A DNA stretch of 64,000 bases from QZKY01 sp963666295 (GCA_963666295.1 OY762707.1:496001-560000), one strand, 5' to 3'. Positions 25,901 through 36,800 are shown, counted from the first letter of the stretch. Translations and numbers: made by a program. The notes: a model not told the origin generated them from the letters alone.

Positions 25901-26625
25901 GCGTCAACGGTGGAAACGTTCTCGATGCCAGCTACAACTTTATCGGTGTGAATACCACATCGGCGAATGTCATCGGCAACACAACCAGCGGCACCACCGT
26001 TGCTGCACGCGCAGGTAACAGCACGCTGGCTCTGGCTGACGATACGGCAAGTATGGGCGTTGACAATGGCACGACCAGCAGCCGGATGTCTACCGTGAAC
26101 AGCGGCCAGACTGGCGCAGTCGTAGACGAGAATGGTCAGATCACTGCTGGTGCCGTATCTGAAACGACAGCTTCGATGACGGTCACCAACAGCACTGGGA
26201 ACGTACACGGTCTGGTTGTGAACGAAACACAAGCCACGCTCTCCGGCGGCACACAGTCCACCAGCCTTACGCTGAACGACGACGGTGCCACCTTTAGCGA
26301 TGCTGCAACGGGTGACCCAGTCAAGGTGACCGGCGTAGCCGATGGCACAACAGACTTCGACGCAGTCAACTACCGTCAGTTGCAAGCGGTGAAAGCAGGT
26401 GTTGCCGGTGTAGCGGCAATTGCCAGCATGGCGCCGGTTGACCCGAACAAGCAGTTTGCGGTCAGCGCTGGCGTTGGTCACTTTGACGATGAAACAGCGC
26501 TGGCAATCGGCGCAAGCGTACGCTTGGCACCTTCGGCTGTTCTCAAGGCTGGCGTCTCAACATCGACCGACAAGCTCAGCAGCAGCCGCACGGTTTACAG
26601 CGCAGGCGTAACCTACTCCTGGTAA
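22999..26625 (+). CDS. YadA-anchor (trimeric autotransporter-type) adhesin
   Basis: A 1208-residue secreted surface protein. The signal peptide is cleaved near AAWADVQ (residue 26). The passenger is Thr/Gly/Asn/Asp-rich with irregular repeats such as VTGATDLNTGLNVDG and TTINTTDGDGTTAIGNSTG. The C-terminus has the YadA stalk motif (GVADGTTDFDAVNYRQL, near residue 1115) and a four-strand outer-membrane anchor ending in VTYSW. Trimers of this family translocate their own passenger after BamA-assisted insertion. AAGGAGAACAAGAATC precedes the ATG. Base composition and codon use (ACC, GGC, AAC) are skewed by the repeats. Confidence 0.88.
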   Translation: MKINFKRKLLVAAIAASLASSAAWADVQDNYHDSNAAWIGADQDDNTNTYDSEDHIYFTLNTINTDTADQVDASTGDYTGVLADFTAGTSTLFSSLNLDGSISVNDNLGVGGNAGITGTLGVGGATTLSNTTSITAGGLNVTGATDLNTGLNVDGTTTLDSTTVDGTLTATAVTTSDVNSLSNVIIRADTDIVNPGSEYVQMNVSGVTVFQATSTTTTINGALDVNGTVTTDGITDSVGISSTGAVSGASLTATSGGLTVTGATDLNTGLNVDGATTLDATQIDGNLVVNGATNTIDGTTSTTLTGGSSDGDGIYGGMLLDGDGVYLASDATTPANGSTVWLEADSAGLTDSLGSGLEIDYVAATAGLTDGSSTTSVTNSTGHGLTVTDTLDDTDTVVASVTTLTGGTNSSSLTLADDVATLSVGTATTAEVDVLTATNDGTNTTVNLLGDTNNITGTTNINTTGTAATNIGNSTGNLTMDGDLVDMTGATSVTIDSGANSVVVSAASGTAITGATDINGNTTINTTDGDGTTAIGNSTGTLTMNGSTITATATGQALVTGAGADMTLNGTDASLINSTGTGVYIDAASTRISGGDATGESQLSLQNGSTTIAVSPTAGGAATTMIAATNDGTTTDVTLSGDTNNITGTTNNITGTTNINTTGTASTNIGNATGDVAITGNTVDVTGTTTINTTGTASTDIGNATGTLALTGANVNVTGVTDINGNTTINTTDGDGTTAIGNSTGTLTMDGSTITAIAAGQAQISGASSTLTLNGTDATLTNSDSHGVYIDASRTGISGGTSGAGVSQLYLESGSATIGVSPSAGGGSVETLIEATNDAGGNTAVTLSGDTNTVGVAGTSANTMTGVSNTLTATTGNNAISTTDGNNTITSTNGANSLTAGTSNTITAGTTNYMEAGTSNTITAVAGSNSINANADNMSNALNANGANGSNVISATGTSGVNYMTANSVNGGNVLDASYNFIGVNTTSANVIGNTTSGTTVAARAGNSTLALADDTASMGVDNGTTSSRMSTVNSGQTGAVVDENGQITAGAVSETTASMTVTNSTGNVHGLVVNETQATLSGGTQSTSLTLNDDGATFSDAATGDPVKVTGVADGTTDFDAVNYRQLQAVKAGVAGVAAIASMAPVDPNKQFAVSAGVGHFDDETALAIGASVRLAPSAVLKAGVSTSTDKLSSSRTVYSAGVTYSW

Positions 26626-26635
26626 TCCTGCAAGC

Positions 26636-26667
26636 GCAGCGGGTGCCCCGGCACCCTGCTCTTTTTG
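26636..26667 (+). terminator. Rho-independent terminator of the first YadA-type gene
   Basis: GCAGC-GGGTGCC and GGCACCC-TGC pair as a strong stem followed by TCTTTTT. It begins 10 bases after the stop. Confidence 0.8.
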
Positions 26668-26741
26668 AATCCGCTCCCAATTGGGGGCTGATTTTCTTTT
26701 TGCTACCACGTCACCTCAACACTAGCCACTCCCCGTCACCC

Positions 26742-26873
26742 CAGCACCAGCACCAGCACCAGCACCAGCACCAGCACCAGCACCAGCACCAGCACCAGCA
26801 CCAGCACCAGCACCAGCACCAGCACCAGCACCAGCACCAGCACCAGCACCAGCACCAGCACCAGCACCAGCAC
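26742..26873. repeat. CAGCAC hexanucleotide microsatellite, 22 copies
   Basis: A 132-base uninterrupted run of CAGCAC. It lies between the two YadA-type genes. The sequence before and after (CCCCAGCACCAGC ... ACAATAGGCAAACTCACC) matches, in the other orientation, the dispersed repeat at 22065-22130, where only two such units occur. The run is therefore an expansion inside one repeat copy. Translated frames are only His-Gln or Ala-Gly runs and are not genes. Confidence 0.95.
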
Positions 26874-26878
26874 GCAGC

Positions 26879-26977
26879 ACAATAGGCAAACTCACCACTC
26901 CTGCTTGCCGTCGCCCCGGCGACGTTTGCGGCTGTGCGTTTCTAATCGGCGTCACCCCAGCGGAGGCTGGGGTCCAG
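26879..26977. repeat. Dispersed intergenic repeat with dRS3-like palindrome
   Basis: ACAATAGGCAAACTCACC onward (26879-26912) recurs at 28715-28748 and, inverted, at 22065-22100. At 26951-26977 lies a 27-base palindromic unit GTCACCCCAGC...GCTGGGGTCCAG, the exact reverse complement of 22041-22067. From 26978 to 27269 the DNA is AT-rich and holds the upstream region of the next gene; I find no convincing promoter. Confidence 0.8.
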
Positions 26978-27269
26978 CGGCGTTTTTTGCGCCACGTATT
27001 CGATTTCATTTAAAAGCAACGCAAATATTGCGTGAAAGCAACAGTATTTGGTCATATTTGACAAACATCACTCAATGTTGACGAGAAACGGGCTTTTCTC
27101 TTGACCGCGTTTACTCTGATATGGCATGGTTTTCGAGTAAATAATTTTTAACCTTCTACTCAATCAAACGAAATAATTTTTTGTCTGACAAACAAGCCAA
27201 ACTTAATAGCAAGCGCCATTCCGTATTAATCCATACCGGATCAGAATATTTCAGGGAGACACACTCGCA

Positions 27270-28550
27270 ATGAAAAACAAGAACTTGAAGTTAAAACTAT
27301 TAGCTGCATCAATTGGTGTGCTTTTTGCGGGCACTGTAAGCGCGCAAGCTGTTATTGACAATGGTGGCGCACCAGCAGATCCAGTCCTTAATGGTCAAAC
27401 AGTTAACTTAACAGGCAATCTCGATTTGGGCGATGGCGGAAGCGTCCTAATATCCGATGGCTATACAACATATGCCACATCAATGTCGCCAGGCACATTC
27501 GAAACTGTGGATTTGGTAACTGGTGCTGGCGTTAGCATTACCCCAGGAACAATCGGCATCGTAGATGACAGTGGCAATAACACACAACTGACTGGCGGCA
27601 ACATCCTTACAGACGGCTCAATCACCGCAGCAGGCACACTAGATGTAAACGGCATAGAAAATAACAGCGCTGGCATTACTAATACCGGAGAAATTACTGG
27701 CGTTACAAACATTACTGCAACCGGCGACATCTCCACTACTGGCACCGTCACCGGCGCAACGCTAACTGACGGCACAGCCAGCCTTTCTGGCGGCGACCTT
27801 AGTGGCGTGGGCAGCATCAGCAGCACCACGATCACTAACAGTGGCAACCTGACCAGCCACGGCATTAACAGTACCAACGGCATCACGAATGTTGGTGGTC
27901 TCAATAGCGCGGGCGAAGCCTACATCAACGCCAACAGTGGCGAAGGCGACACAGCGATCGGCAACAGCGCAAACACGCTCACCATGAACGGCAGCACCGT
28001 TGATGTTACGGCAGCCGGCGCAGCAACCATCAGCGGCGCAAGCTCAACCCTCACACTAAATGGCACGGACGCAACTCTGGTTAACTCGACCGGCCACGGT
28101 GTTTATGTAGATGCAACGAGCACACGCATTACAGGCGGCACCACCTCAACCACCCTCACACTGAACGACACCGGTGCCACATTCGCAACCGATGGCGGCA
28201 ATACCGTTGTGACAGGCGTGGCGGATGGCTCCAGCCAATACGACGCAGTCAACTACGGTCAATTGATGGAAGTGGCGGATCAGATTGTGAATCTGGATCA
28301 ACGCTTTGAAGAAGTGGAAGAGTTGGCCTCTCGTGGCATTGCTTCCACAGCGGCCATGGCCAACATCCCGCAAGTTGAGAAAGACAAAACCTTCTCTCTG
28401 GGTGCTGGCGTGGGCAGCTATAACGGATATGGCGCCCTTGCTATTGGCGGCAGCTACCGCATGGCTCCCAATGCAGTCCTCAAGGGCAGCGTTGCCCGAG
28501 GCGGCCATGGCAGAACCACATACGGTGTTGGCGCAGCCGTTTCCTGGTAA
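27270..28550 (+). CDS. Short YadA-anchor adhesin
   Basis: A 426-residue relative of the adhesin at 22999. The signal peptide ends VSAQAV (near residue 26). The passenger of about 300 residues shares blocks with the larger protein, for example TISGASSTLTLNGTDATL and GHGVYVDATSTRI. The anchor begins with VADGSSQYDAVNYGQL (near 318), then a coiled coil (QIVNLDQRFEEVEELA) and the four-strand barrel ending GAAVSW. It probably shares host-surface or cell-cell adhesion with its paralog, perhaps also mixed trimers. CAGGGAGA lies upstream of the ATG. Confidence 0.87.
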   Translation: MKNKNLKLKLLAASIGVLFAGTVSAQAVIDNGGAPADPVLNGQTVNLTGNLDLGDGGSVLISDGYTTYATSMSPGTFETVDLVTGAGVSITPGTIGIVDDSGNNTQLTGGNILTDGSITAAGTLDVNGIENNSAGITNTGEITGVTNITATGDISTTGTVTGATLTDGTASLSGGDLSGVGSISSTTITNSGNLTSHGINSTNGITNVGGLNSAGEAYINANSGEGDTAIGNSANTLTMNGSTVDVTAAGAATISGASSTLTLNGTDATLVNSTGHGVYVDATSTRITGGTTSTTLTLNDTGATFATDGGNTVVTGVADGSSQYDAVNYGQLMEVADQIVNLDQRFEEVEELASRGIASTAAMANIPQVEKDKTFSLGAGVGSYNGYGALAIGGSYRMAPNAVLKGSVARGGHGRTTYGVGAAVSW

Positions 28551-28569
28551 GTCAATGTTGAGATGACAT

Positions 28570-28604
28570 AAAAAAGCGGGCAGGCAACTCTCCCCGCTTT
28601 TTTC
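28570..28604 (+). terminator. Rho-independent terminator of the short YadA-type gene
   Basis: AAAAAAGCGGG and CCCGCTTTTTT form a strong stem with an 11-base loop, 20 bases after the stop. Confidence 0.9.
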
Positions 28605-28710
28605 TGGTTTGTCGTTCAATAGAATGCAAAAAATAACGACGCTGGACTCTGGCCTACGCCGGAGAGACGTGAAAAAGAGATGATGAGTCTATCGTCCTTG
28701 CGCCAGCCCG

Positions 28711-28882
28711 CAGGACAATAGGCAAACTCACCACTCCTGCTTGCCGTCACCCCAGCGGCGTTTTGTGAGTAGTCTATGCGCTTATGTTGAAAAGCAGAGA
28801 AAGACACTGGATCCCGATTTTCATCGGGATAACGGCTTGGCGTTTCATAATGGGCGTCACCCCATCGGAGGCTGGGGGCCAG
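28711..28882. repeat. Cluster of dispersed palindromic repeats
   Basis: The interval carries a copy of the CAATAGGCAAACTCACC element (28711-28751) and two 27-base dRS3-like palindromes: CTGGATCCCGAT...ATCGGGATAAC (28807-28833) and GTCACCCCATC...CTGGGGGCCAG (28856-28882). No gene is supported in 28605-28990. Confidence 0.8.
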
Positions 28883-28990
28883 CGACTATTACGTTTTCAA
28901 CCAAAGAAAAATGCAACGACGCACCAGATCATCCACTAAGCCGATCACAAACAACCCAACTCAAGAAACAACACATTAGTGACGCCAAAA

Positions 28991-29524
28991 ATGAAACATG
29001 CCAGGCATTGCCACAAAATCATCATCCCCTTAATCCTGTTGCTTGCAACCAGCGCCCCTGGCTTGGCGCAACAGACCAAACCCGGACAAAAGGCAAAACT
29101 CAACCCAATTGCCCAGGCTGCGGCAAAAAAAGGCGTGAACAAATGTCTGGCACGCATGAACCAGATCACCAACTTCGTTGGCGCAAACGCCAACGTTGGA
29201 GCAGCCCTATTCATAGACGAACGCAACCCGGACTGGAAAATGGCCTCCAATTCACTTTCGGTACACACCGCCAGGCAACTTTCATATGTCGACGCGCAAT
29301 ATAGCCCAGGCCCCGGAAACAATTCTTGCAGTGCGGCCTATGAAGCCATCACCTACTGGAAAGCCTCCTGCCAAACCGTTGCAAACAAAGTTTACGGCAG
29401 CTTCAAGCAAGGCAAACCGCTTGGGAAAGCCATTGCATCACTAAGCGGCGGCAAAAATGTAACCGTGTACTTGATGCCCGCCGATAAAGGCTGCATTTCC
29501 ATCAAGAAAGAAGTGCTCTACTGA
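28991..29524 (+). CDS. Secreted four-cysteine protein (member B), paralog of 22402-22968
   Basis: A 177-residue protein with a signal peptide ending APGLAQ (near residue 27). It shares with member A the order NKCLARMNQ, NSCSAAYE, ASCQTVANK and DKGCISIKKEVLY, so four cysteines are conserved. The mature N-terminus is very basic (KPGQKAKLN). The function is unknown; the pairing of this family with YadA-type adhesins suggests an accessory or structural role. The start could be the GTG 12 bases earlier. Its stop overlaps the next start (TGATG), so the TPR protein is co-translated. Confidence 0.72.
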   Translation: MKHARHCHKIIIPLILLLATSAPGLAQQTKPGQKAKLNPIAQAAAKKGVNKCLARMNQITNFVGANANVGAALFIDERNPDWKMASNSLSVHTARQLSYVDAQYSPGPGNNSCSAAYEAITYWKASCQTVANKVYGSFKQGKPLGKAIASLSGGKNVTVYLMPADKGCISIKKEVLY

Positions 29525-30663
29525 TGAAAGTACGGTTCACGCGTTTCAGCCTTCTTCTACTGCTCCTTTGCGGAGCAACGACTGCTAGTGCAGCAGCACT
29601 CACTGCACTGAACGAATCCTGCCACAAAGCGCTCAAAAATCTGAAAGCCCCGCAAACCCTACACATTTGCACCCAGGCAGCAACACAAGGCTGGCAAGAA
29701 AAAGGCCAGCATCCCAAGCCAGCCGCACAAGCGCAAGACAATCTGGGCGATTACTACCTCGCCACCCGAAAAATTCAGAAAGCGGAAGAATTCTACCGCC
29801 GTGCCTATGCCATCCGCCGCAATGCTTATGGGGCAGAAAGTGCCGAACTGGCACAATCTCTGACAAAGATAGCAAGCTCCCTCACACACAGCGGCAGGCA
29901 CCCCGATGCCGAAACGCTGATGCTCCGCGCTCTTTACCTGAAAGAAATACACTTTGGCAAGAACAGCACGGAAGTCGCCAACAGCCTGCACCTGTTTGGC
30001 ACCATCAAGCTCGTCGCCAACAAACCGGAAGAAGCCGCCCCCCTGTTTCGACGCGCACTTGACATACGCAAAAAACATCTCGGCACAAAATCCGCCACCG
30101 TCGCCAACACCCAGCAGGCACTCGCCATTTCAGTTCAACGCGCCAAAGGCGACAAGGAAGCCGAGCCCATTTTCTGGCAAGCACACGACACCTTCGTTGC
30201 CGCAGCCGGAAAAGACAGCGTTTTACTGTTAGCAACGCTGGATAGCCTGGCAGAACTGCTAGCAAAAAAAGGCAAGCTTAAAGACACTGAAATCATGCTC
30301 CAAAGAGCACTGACCATTCGCACGGAAAAACTGGGAAGCCAGCACCTTACCGTTGCGCAGACGTACAACAAGCTGGGGCTGCTATATATCGGCAGAAAGA
30401 ATTACCGTCGTGCAGAATCGGCTTTTCATCAGACGATGGTAATTCGAAAGAAAGCTCTGGGAACAAACAATTTGCTCTACGCGGACGCCGCCAACAATCT
30501 GGCCATTGCACTCCACCTGCAAGGCTTGTGCGAAGAAGCCATTCAGATGCAAAAGATAGCCTGCAAAACAACGGAGCAAATTCTCGGCGTAGAGCACAAA
30601 CTGACCAAAAGAAGACGCCAGTCATTACTAAAAACACAACAATGCAAGGCAACTAGCGGATAA
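29524..30663 (+). CDS. Periplasmic tetratricopeptide-repeat protein
   Basis: A 379-residue exported protein with a signal peptide ending TASAAAL (near residue 23). The rest is TPR repeats of the kinesin-light-chain type (42-residue spacing): examples are AEEFYRRAYAIRR, AETLMLRALYLKE, AAPLFRRALDIRK and AESAFHQTMVIRK, covering about residues 68-350. Such repeats bind partner proteins. It is translationally coupled to the upstream four-cysteine protein, so it may be its partner, or may assist adhesin transit. A direct role in secretion is inferred only. Confidence 0.8.
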   Translation: MKVRFTRFSLLLLLLCGATTASAAALTALNESCHKALKNLKAPQTLHICTQAATQGWQEKGQHPKPAAQAQDNLGDYYLATRKIQKAEEFYRRAYAIRRNAYGAESAELAQSLTKIASSLTHSGRHPDAETLMLRALYLKEIHFGKNSTEVANSLHLFGTIKLVANKPEEAAPLFRRALDIRKKHLGTKSATVANTQQALAISVQRAKGDKEAEPIFWQAHDTFVAAAGKDSVLLLATLDSLAELLAKKGKLKDTEIMLQRALTIRTEKLGSQHLTVAQTYNKLGLLYIGRKNYRRAESAFHQTMVIRKKALGTNNLLYADAANNLAIALHLQGLCEEAIQMQKIACKTTEQILGVEHKLTKRRRQSLLKTQQCKATSG

Positions 30664-30714
30664 GATTAGGCAGAGAAACAACAGTGATGTAACAAATAGG
30701 GCTTATACATAAGT

Positions 30715-30769
30715 TTGATTTATCTCAAATATGCACATTTCGACACAAACGACAATATTTTGTTATGAT
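30715..30769 (+). promoter_or_regulatory. Promoter region of the giant adhesin, with an FNR-like box
   Basis: TCGACA (30740-30745) and TATGAT (30764-30769) are 18 bases apart and a TG lies before the -10, giving a good sigma-70 promoter about 100 bases before the start codon. TTGAT-TTAT-CTCAA at 30715-30728 is one base from the FNR/CRP-type consensus TTGAT-N4-ATCAA, centred about 54 bases upstream of the expected start. That spacing is unusual for FNR, so regulation by oxygen is only a suggestion. Confidence 0.45.
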
Positions 30770-30871
30770 CTAAAAATATTTCCATAGGCCAACATTGCCC
30801 AAAGGAAAGCAATTACTTCTTGTTTTAGCTATACGCTGACTAGCAGTTTTAATCATTCGGGAGATAACAAC

Positions 30872-33800
30872 ATGGCAGTGACCATCGGCAGTGATTTTAC
30901 TTTTCCAACTTTAGGTGCTGAAGATACTCTATATTCATTCAGCTACTTCAATCTAAAATTTGCGGCCAGTGAGTCTTACACCACTGATGCATTCCAGATT
31001 ACCACCGTCCCTAACGGAACGCTCTATTACAATACCGGCACTGCAACCAATCCGCTTCTGGTTGAAATCACCGATTTCACCAATGTACAACTGCGAACAA
31101 ATGGCCTTTACATTGACAACCTGAAAGTATCTGGCATTGACGGCAAACTGTACTGGATGCCAGACGAAGGCGAAGTTGGCGTTACAGAAGCATTTACCGT
31201 CAAGGCCATAGACAATGTAGATGGCATATTCGGTAATGGTAATGATGTCACTTCCACTGATAACGATGCAGATGGCGCGTCCGTAAGCATAAATGTTGTG
31301 GACATTGTTCTCCCGCCGGAAATTACTAGCAATGGCGGCGGCGCTACTGCCGCCCTTAGCTATGACGAAAACGCCACATCTGCTGTAACAACCGTCACAG
31401 CAGACATTGGCGACGGTGCTGGTCCAATTGTTTACAGCATTGTTGATGCTGGTGACGGCGCATTGTTTGATATTGATGCAAGCACAGGCGAACTGACCTT
31501 CATAGTTTCTCCCAACTTTGAAGACCGCCAGGATGCCAATAGCAACAACGTCTATGAAGTTACTGTAGAAGCATCGGATGGCGGCGATGTAACCGACACC
31601 CAAACCATCTCCGTGACAATCAATGACGTTAACGAAGACCCCAACATCCAGTACCACCTCGTTAATCAGGCAGCCCAGGAAAACGCGCCATTTACCTACA
31701 CCTTCGATGTAGACACCTTCACCGATGAAGACGCGGGCGACACACTCACCTACACAGCCACACTCGAAAATGGCGACCCACTGCCAGACTGGCTAAACTT
31801 CAACCCAAGCGTCCGCACCTTTAGCGGCGTGCCAGGCGACGCAGATACCGGCGTCATTACCATCCGCGTTACGGCAGATGACGGCAATGGCGGAAGCGTT
31901 TATGACGACTTCGCCCTCGACATTGGCAACATCAACAACCCACCAGTCATCACAAGCAACGGCGGCGGCTCCTCAGCAGCCGTTGACGTCGCAGAAAACT
32001 CAACTGCCGTCACGACCGTCATAGCGACCGACGCCGATCTTGATGCAGTCCTGTCTTACAGCATTTCAGGCGGAGCAGATGGTTCGCTATTTGAAATCGA
32101 CTCGAAATCTGGCGCACTCAGCTTCAAATCTGCACCAGACTATGAAAACCCGGATGACGCAGGCGGAGACAACGAATACAACGTAACCGTGCAAGTAACC
32201 GACGGCATTGCCAGCGATACGCAAGCTATTACGGTTACCGTTACGGATGTTGATGAAGCGCCTGTCATCGAAAATGACAAAACCATCGTAGACGACGCAG
32301 AACCAGCAGGCACTGTGGTTTACGACGTGAACGACGACAACACCGGCAAAGACGTTGACATTGATGGCGACGCCATCACCTACAGCATCACAGCAGGGAA
32401 TGGCGACGGCCTGTTTGAAATCGACACCGCAACCGGCGAAATCTCCATCGCAACCGGCAAAGCACTCGACTATGACCTTGCAACCCAGCATACACTGACA
32501 GTACAGGCATCCTCTAGCGGCGGCACGGACACAGCCGACATCTATATTGGAGTAGAAGACAATACCCCTCCGACCGCGCCAACCGGCCTGGATCTAGCAA
32601 GCAACAACGACCTCGGCGCCAGCAGCAGCGACGATCTAACAAGCCAAACCACCTCCCTGCTCATCAGCGGCAGTGGCGAAGCGGGCGCGCTCGTTGAACT
32701 GTTTGACGACAAAGACAGCGATGGCGTGATCGACACTGGCGAAAGCCTCGGCACAACGCTGGCAGATGGCAGCGGCAACTGGAGCAAATACATCGACCTG
32801 TCAGGTGATGGCGCACACGACATCAAAGCCATCCAGACCGATGGCGCAGGCAATGACTCCGTTGCCTCGGCAGCGCTGACCATCACCATCGACACCACCG
32901 CAGATGCCGCGCCAGCAGATCTCGACCTGGCAACACCAGATGACAGCGGCAGCAGCGACACAGACAACCTGACCAACCAGACTACGGACCTCACCATCAG
33001 CGGCACCGGCGTAACCGACTCAGTCGTTACCCTGTTCGACGACGCCAACGACAATGGCGTTTATGACAATGGCGAATACCTTGGCAGCACCACCGTTGTG
33101 AGCGGAAAATGGAGCATTGATGTTGACCTGGCTGAAGGCGATCATAGCCTCAGAACCGTGCAAGGCGATCTTGCTGGAAACGTATCTGACGCAAGCGCTG
33201 CGCTTACTGTTACGGTTGATACGACTGCACCGGCGGTAACGCTGACTGCCGCCACAGATGATGTGGAAGGCGTTACAGGCACGATCGCTTCGGGCGGTAT
33301 TACCAATGACACGGCGCTTGTCCTGTCTGGCACCGTGGAGGCTGGTGCAACAGTCAATGTATACAACGGCGCCACCCTGCTGGGTGCAGCTACCGTAGTT
33401 GGCACCACCTGGTCTTACGAGGCAACCGTGGCCGATGGCACCACCTACAACTTCAACGCGGTGGCAACCGATGCGGCTGGCAACTCCAGTAACGCAACGG
33501 CCAACTATGTCATCACTGGGGATACTTCCGCACCGGCAGCACCGTCCACCCCTGATCTGGCAACGGCAAGCGACTCTGGTTCCAGCAACACGGACAACAT
33601 TACCAATGACACCACGCCGACCATCACCGGCACCGGTGAAATTGGCGCAAGCGTCTCATTGATCAGTGATATCGACGGCACAGTTGGCACGGCAGTCGTG
33701 GATGGCAGCGGCAACTGGAGCATTACGGCCAGTGCGCTGACTGAAGGTGCGCAAAGCCTCACCGCCACGCAAACCGATGTCGCAGGCAACACCAGTGTGG

Positions 33801-36800
33801 CTTCTGCCGCTCTGGCTGTGACGGTAGACACTTCCGCACCTGGACAACCCGCCATCACAAGTATCGCAGACGACACCGGCACAGGAAGCGATGGCATCAC
33901 CAGTGACGCCAATATTACCGTTACAGGTACGGCTGAAGCTGACTCCACCGTTGAACTGTATGTTGACGGCAAAGGCACAGGCGTCACAACCACCACTGAC
34001 GGCTCGGGCGACTTCACCATCGACTACACCGGCACAACATTAGACGATGGCGACTACGCTCTCACCGTCGTCGCAACTGATGCAGCAGGCAATGACAGCA
34101 AAGCCTCTGCTGACTATGACATCACGGTGGATACCGATGCAGACGTGGTTCCAACAGCAACCGTCATCATCAACGACGGCGACGGCTACATCAACGCTGC
34201 TGAAGATGGCGCCGTGTCTTACACCGTATCTGGCGTCGATGCCGATGCCACAGCAGACGTTACGTTTACATCCAGCGGTGGCGGATCAGTTACTATCGAA
34301 GATCTTGGCAATGGCGCAACTACGGTTGACCTGTCGAGCCTGTCTGACGGCACCATTACCGCTTCTATTGCTGTTGAAGACACCGCAGGCAATACTGACA
34401 ATGGAACAGGCGACACCAGCATCAAAGATGCGGTTGCGCCAACGGTAGACAGCGTTGCTATCACCGGCGCAACTGGCATCCAGAACAACTACCTGAATGC
34501 AGGCGACGTCGTTCAAGTGACTGTCACCATGGACAGTGCGGTTACCGTTACTGGAACCCCGCAACTGGATATCAGTGTTGGCGGCTCTCACGTACTGGCT
34601 AACTACGATGCAGGCTCCAGCACTCCCACCGCCCTCGTCTTCACCTACACCATTCTGGCAGGTCAGGATGACGCTACCGGCATCAGCATCGGTGCAGATG
34701 GATTGACTCTGAACGGCGGCACCATTCAGGACGCAGCAGGCAACGATGCAGATCTGACTCATACTGGGGTTGCTGATAATGCCAGCTATATGGTGGATAC
34801 GGAGGCACCGGCACAGCCTTCGATCACTGGCATTGCTGATGACACGGCCACTGCTGACGACGGCATTACCAACGACACCACGCTTGTGGTGGCAGGTGCG
34901 GCTGAAACCGGCGCAACTGTCGAGCTGTATGTCGATGGCGTGGCAACCGGCGTAACGGCAACCGCCGTGGCAGGGGCTTACAGCATCGACTACACCGGCA
35001 CAACGCTTGACGAAGGCTCATACGACCTCACTGTCGTGGCAACAGACGTCGCAGGCAATGAAAGCGTCGCGTCTGCCGCTTACAGCATCACGGTCGATAC
35101 CTCGATCGCTCAACCAACCGTTACCAGCATCACGACCGATACCGGCAGCGCGGCTGACGACGGCATTACCAGCGACACCACGCTTGTGGTGGCAGGTGCG
35201 GCTGAAACCGGCGCAACTGTCGAGCTGTATGTCGATGGCGTGGCAACCGGCGTAACGGCAACCGCCGTGGCAGGGGCTTACAGCATCGACTACACCGGCA
35301 CAACGCTTGACGAAGGCTCATACGACCTCACTGTCGTGGCAACAGACGTCGCAGGCAATGAAAGCGTCGCGTCTGCCGCTTACAGCATCACGGTCGATAC
35401 CTCGATCGCTCAACCAACCGTTACCAGCATCACGACCGATACCGGCAGCGCGGCTGACGACGGCATTACCAACGACACCACGCTTGTGGTGGCAGGTGCG
35501 GCTGAAACCGGCGCAACTGTCGAGCTGTATGTCGATGGCGTGGCAACCGGCGTAACGGCAACCGCCGTGGCAGGGGCTTACAGCATCGACTACACCGGCA
35601 CAACGCTTGACGAAGGCTCATACGACCTCACTGTCGTGGCAACAGACGTCGCAGGCAATGAAAGCGTCGCGTCTGCCGCTTACAGCATCACGGTCGATAC
35701 CTCGATCGCTCAACCAACCGTTACCAGCATCACGACCGACACCGGCAGCGCGGCTGACGACGGCATTACCAACGACACCACGCTTGTGGTGGCAGGTGCG
35801 GCTGAAACCGGCGCAACTGTCGAGCTGTATGTCGATGGCGTGGCAACCGGCGTAACGGCAACCGCCGTGGCAGGGGCTTACAGCATCGACTACACCGGCA
35901 CAACGCTTGACGAAGGCTCATACGACCTCACTGTCGTGGCAACAGACGTCGCAGGCAATGAAAGCGTCGCGTCTGCCGCTTACAGCATCACGGTCGATAC
36001 CTCGATCGCTCAACCAACCGTTACCAGCATCACGACCGACACCGGCAACGCGGCTGACGACGGCATTACCAGCGACACCACGCTTGTGGTGGCAGGTGCG
36101 GCTGAAACCGGCGCAACTGTCGAGCTGTATGTCGATGGCGTGGCAACCGGCGTAACGGCAACCGCCGTGGCAGGGGCTTACAGCATCGACTACACCGGCA
36201 CAACGCTTGACGAAGGCTCATACGACCTCACTGTCGTGGCAACAGACGTCGCAGGCAATGAAAGCGTCGCGTCTGCCGCTTACAGCATCACGGTCGATAC
36301 CTCGATCGCTCAACCAACCGTTACCAGCATCACGACCGATACCGGCAGCGCGGCTGACGACGGCATTACCAGCGACACCACGCTTGTGGTGGCAGGTGCG
36401 GCTGAAACCGGCGCAACTGTCGAGCTGTATGTCGATGGCGTGGCAACCGGCGTAACGGCAACCGCCGTGGCAGGGGCTTACAGCATCGACTACACCGGCA
36501 CAACGCTTGACGAAGGCTCATACGACCTCACTGTCGTGGCAACAGACGTCGCAGGCAATGAAAGCGTCGCGTCTGCCGCTTACAGCATCACGGTCGATAC
36601 CTCGATCGCTCAACCAACCGTTACCAGCATCACGACCGACACCGGCAACGCGGCTGACGACGGCATTACCAGCGACACCACGCTTGTGGTGGCAGGTGCG
36701 GCTGAAACCGGCGCAACTGTCGAGCTGTATGTTGATGGCGTGGCAACCGGCGTAACGGCAACCGCCGTGGCAGGGGCTTACAGCATCGACTACACCGGCA

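Noticed and set aside
26643..26885. 80-residue frame with a His-Gln run and the minus-strand Ala-Gly frame
   Set aside because: They are translations of the CAGCAC microsatellite and of repeat flanks, with no ribosome-binding site or conserved part.
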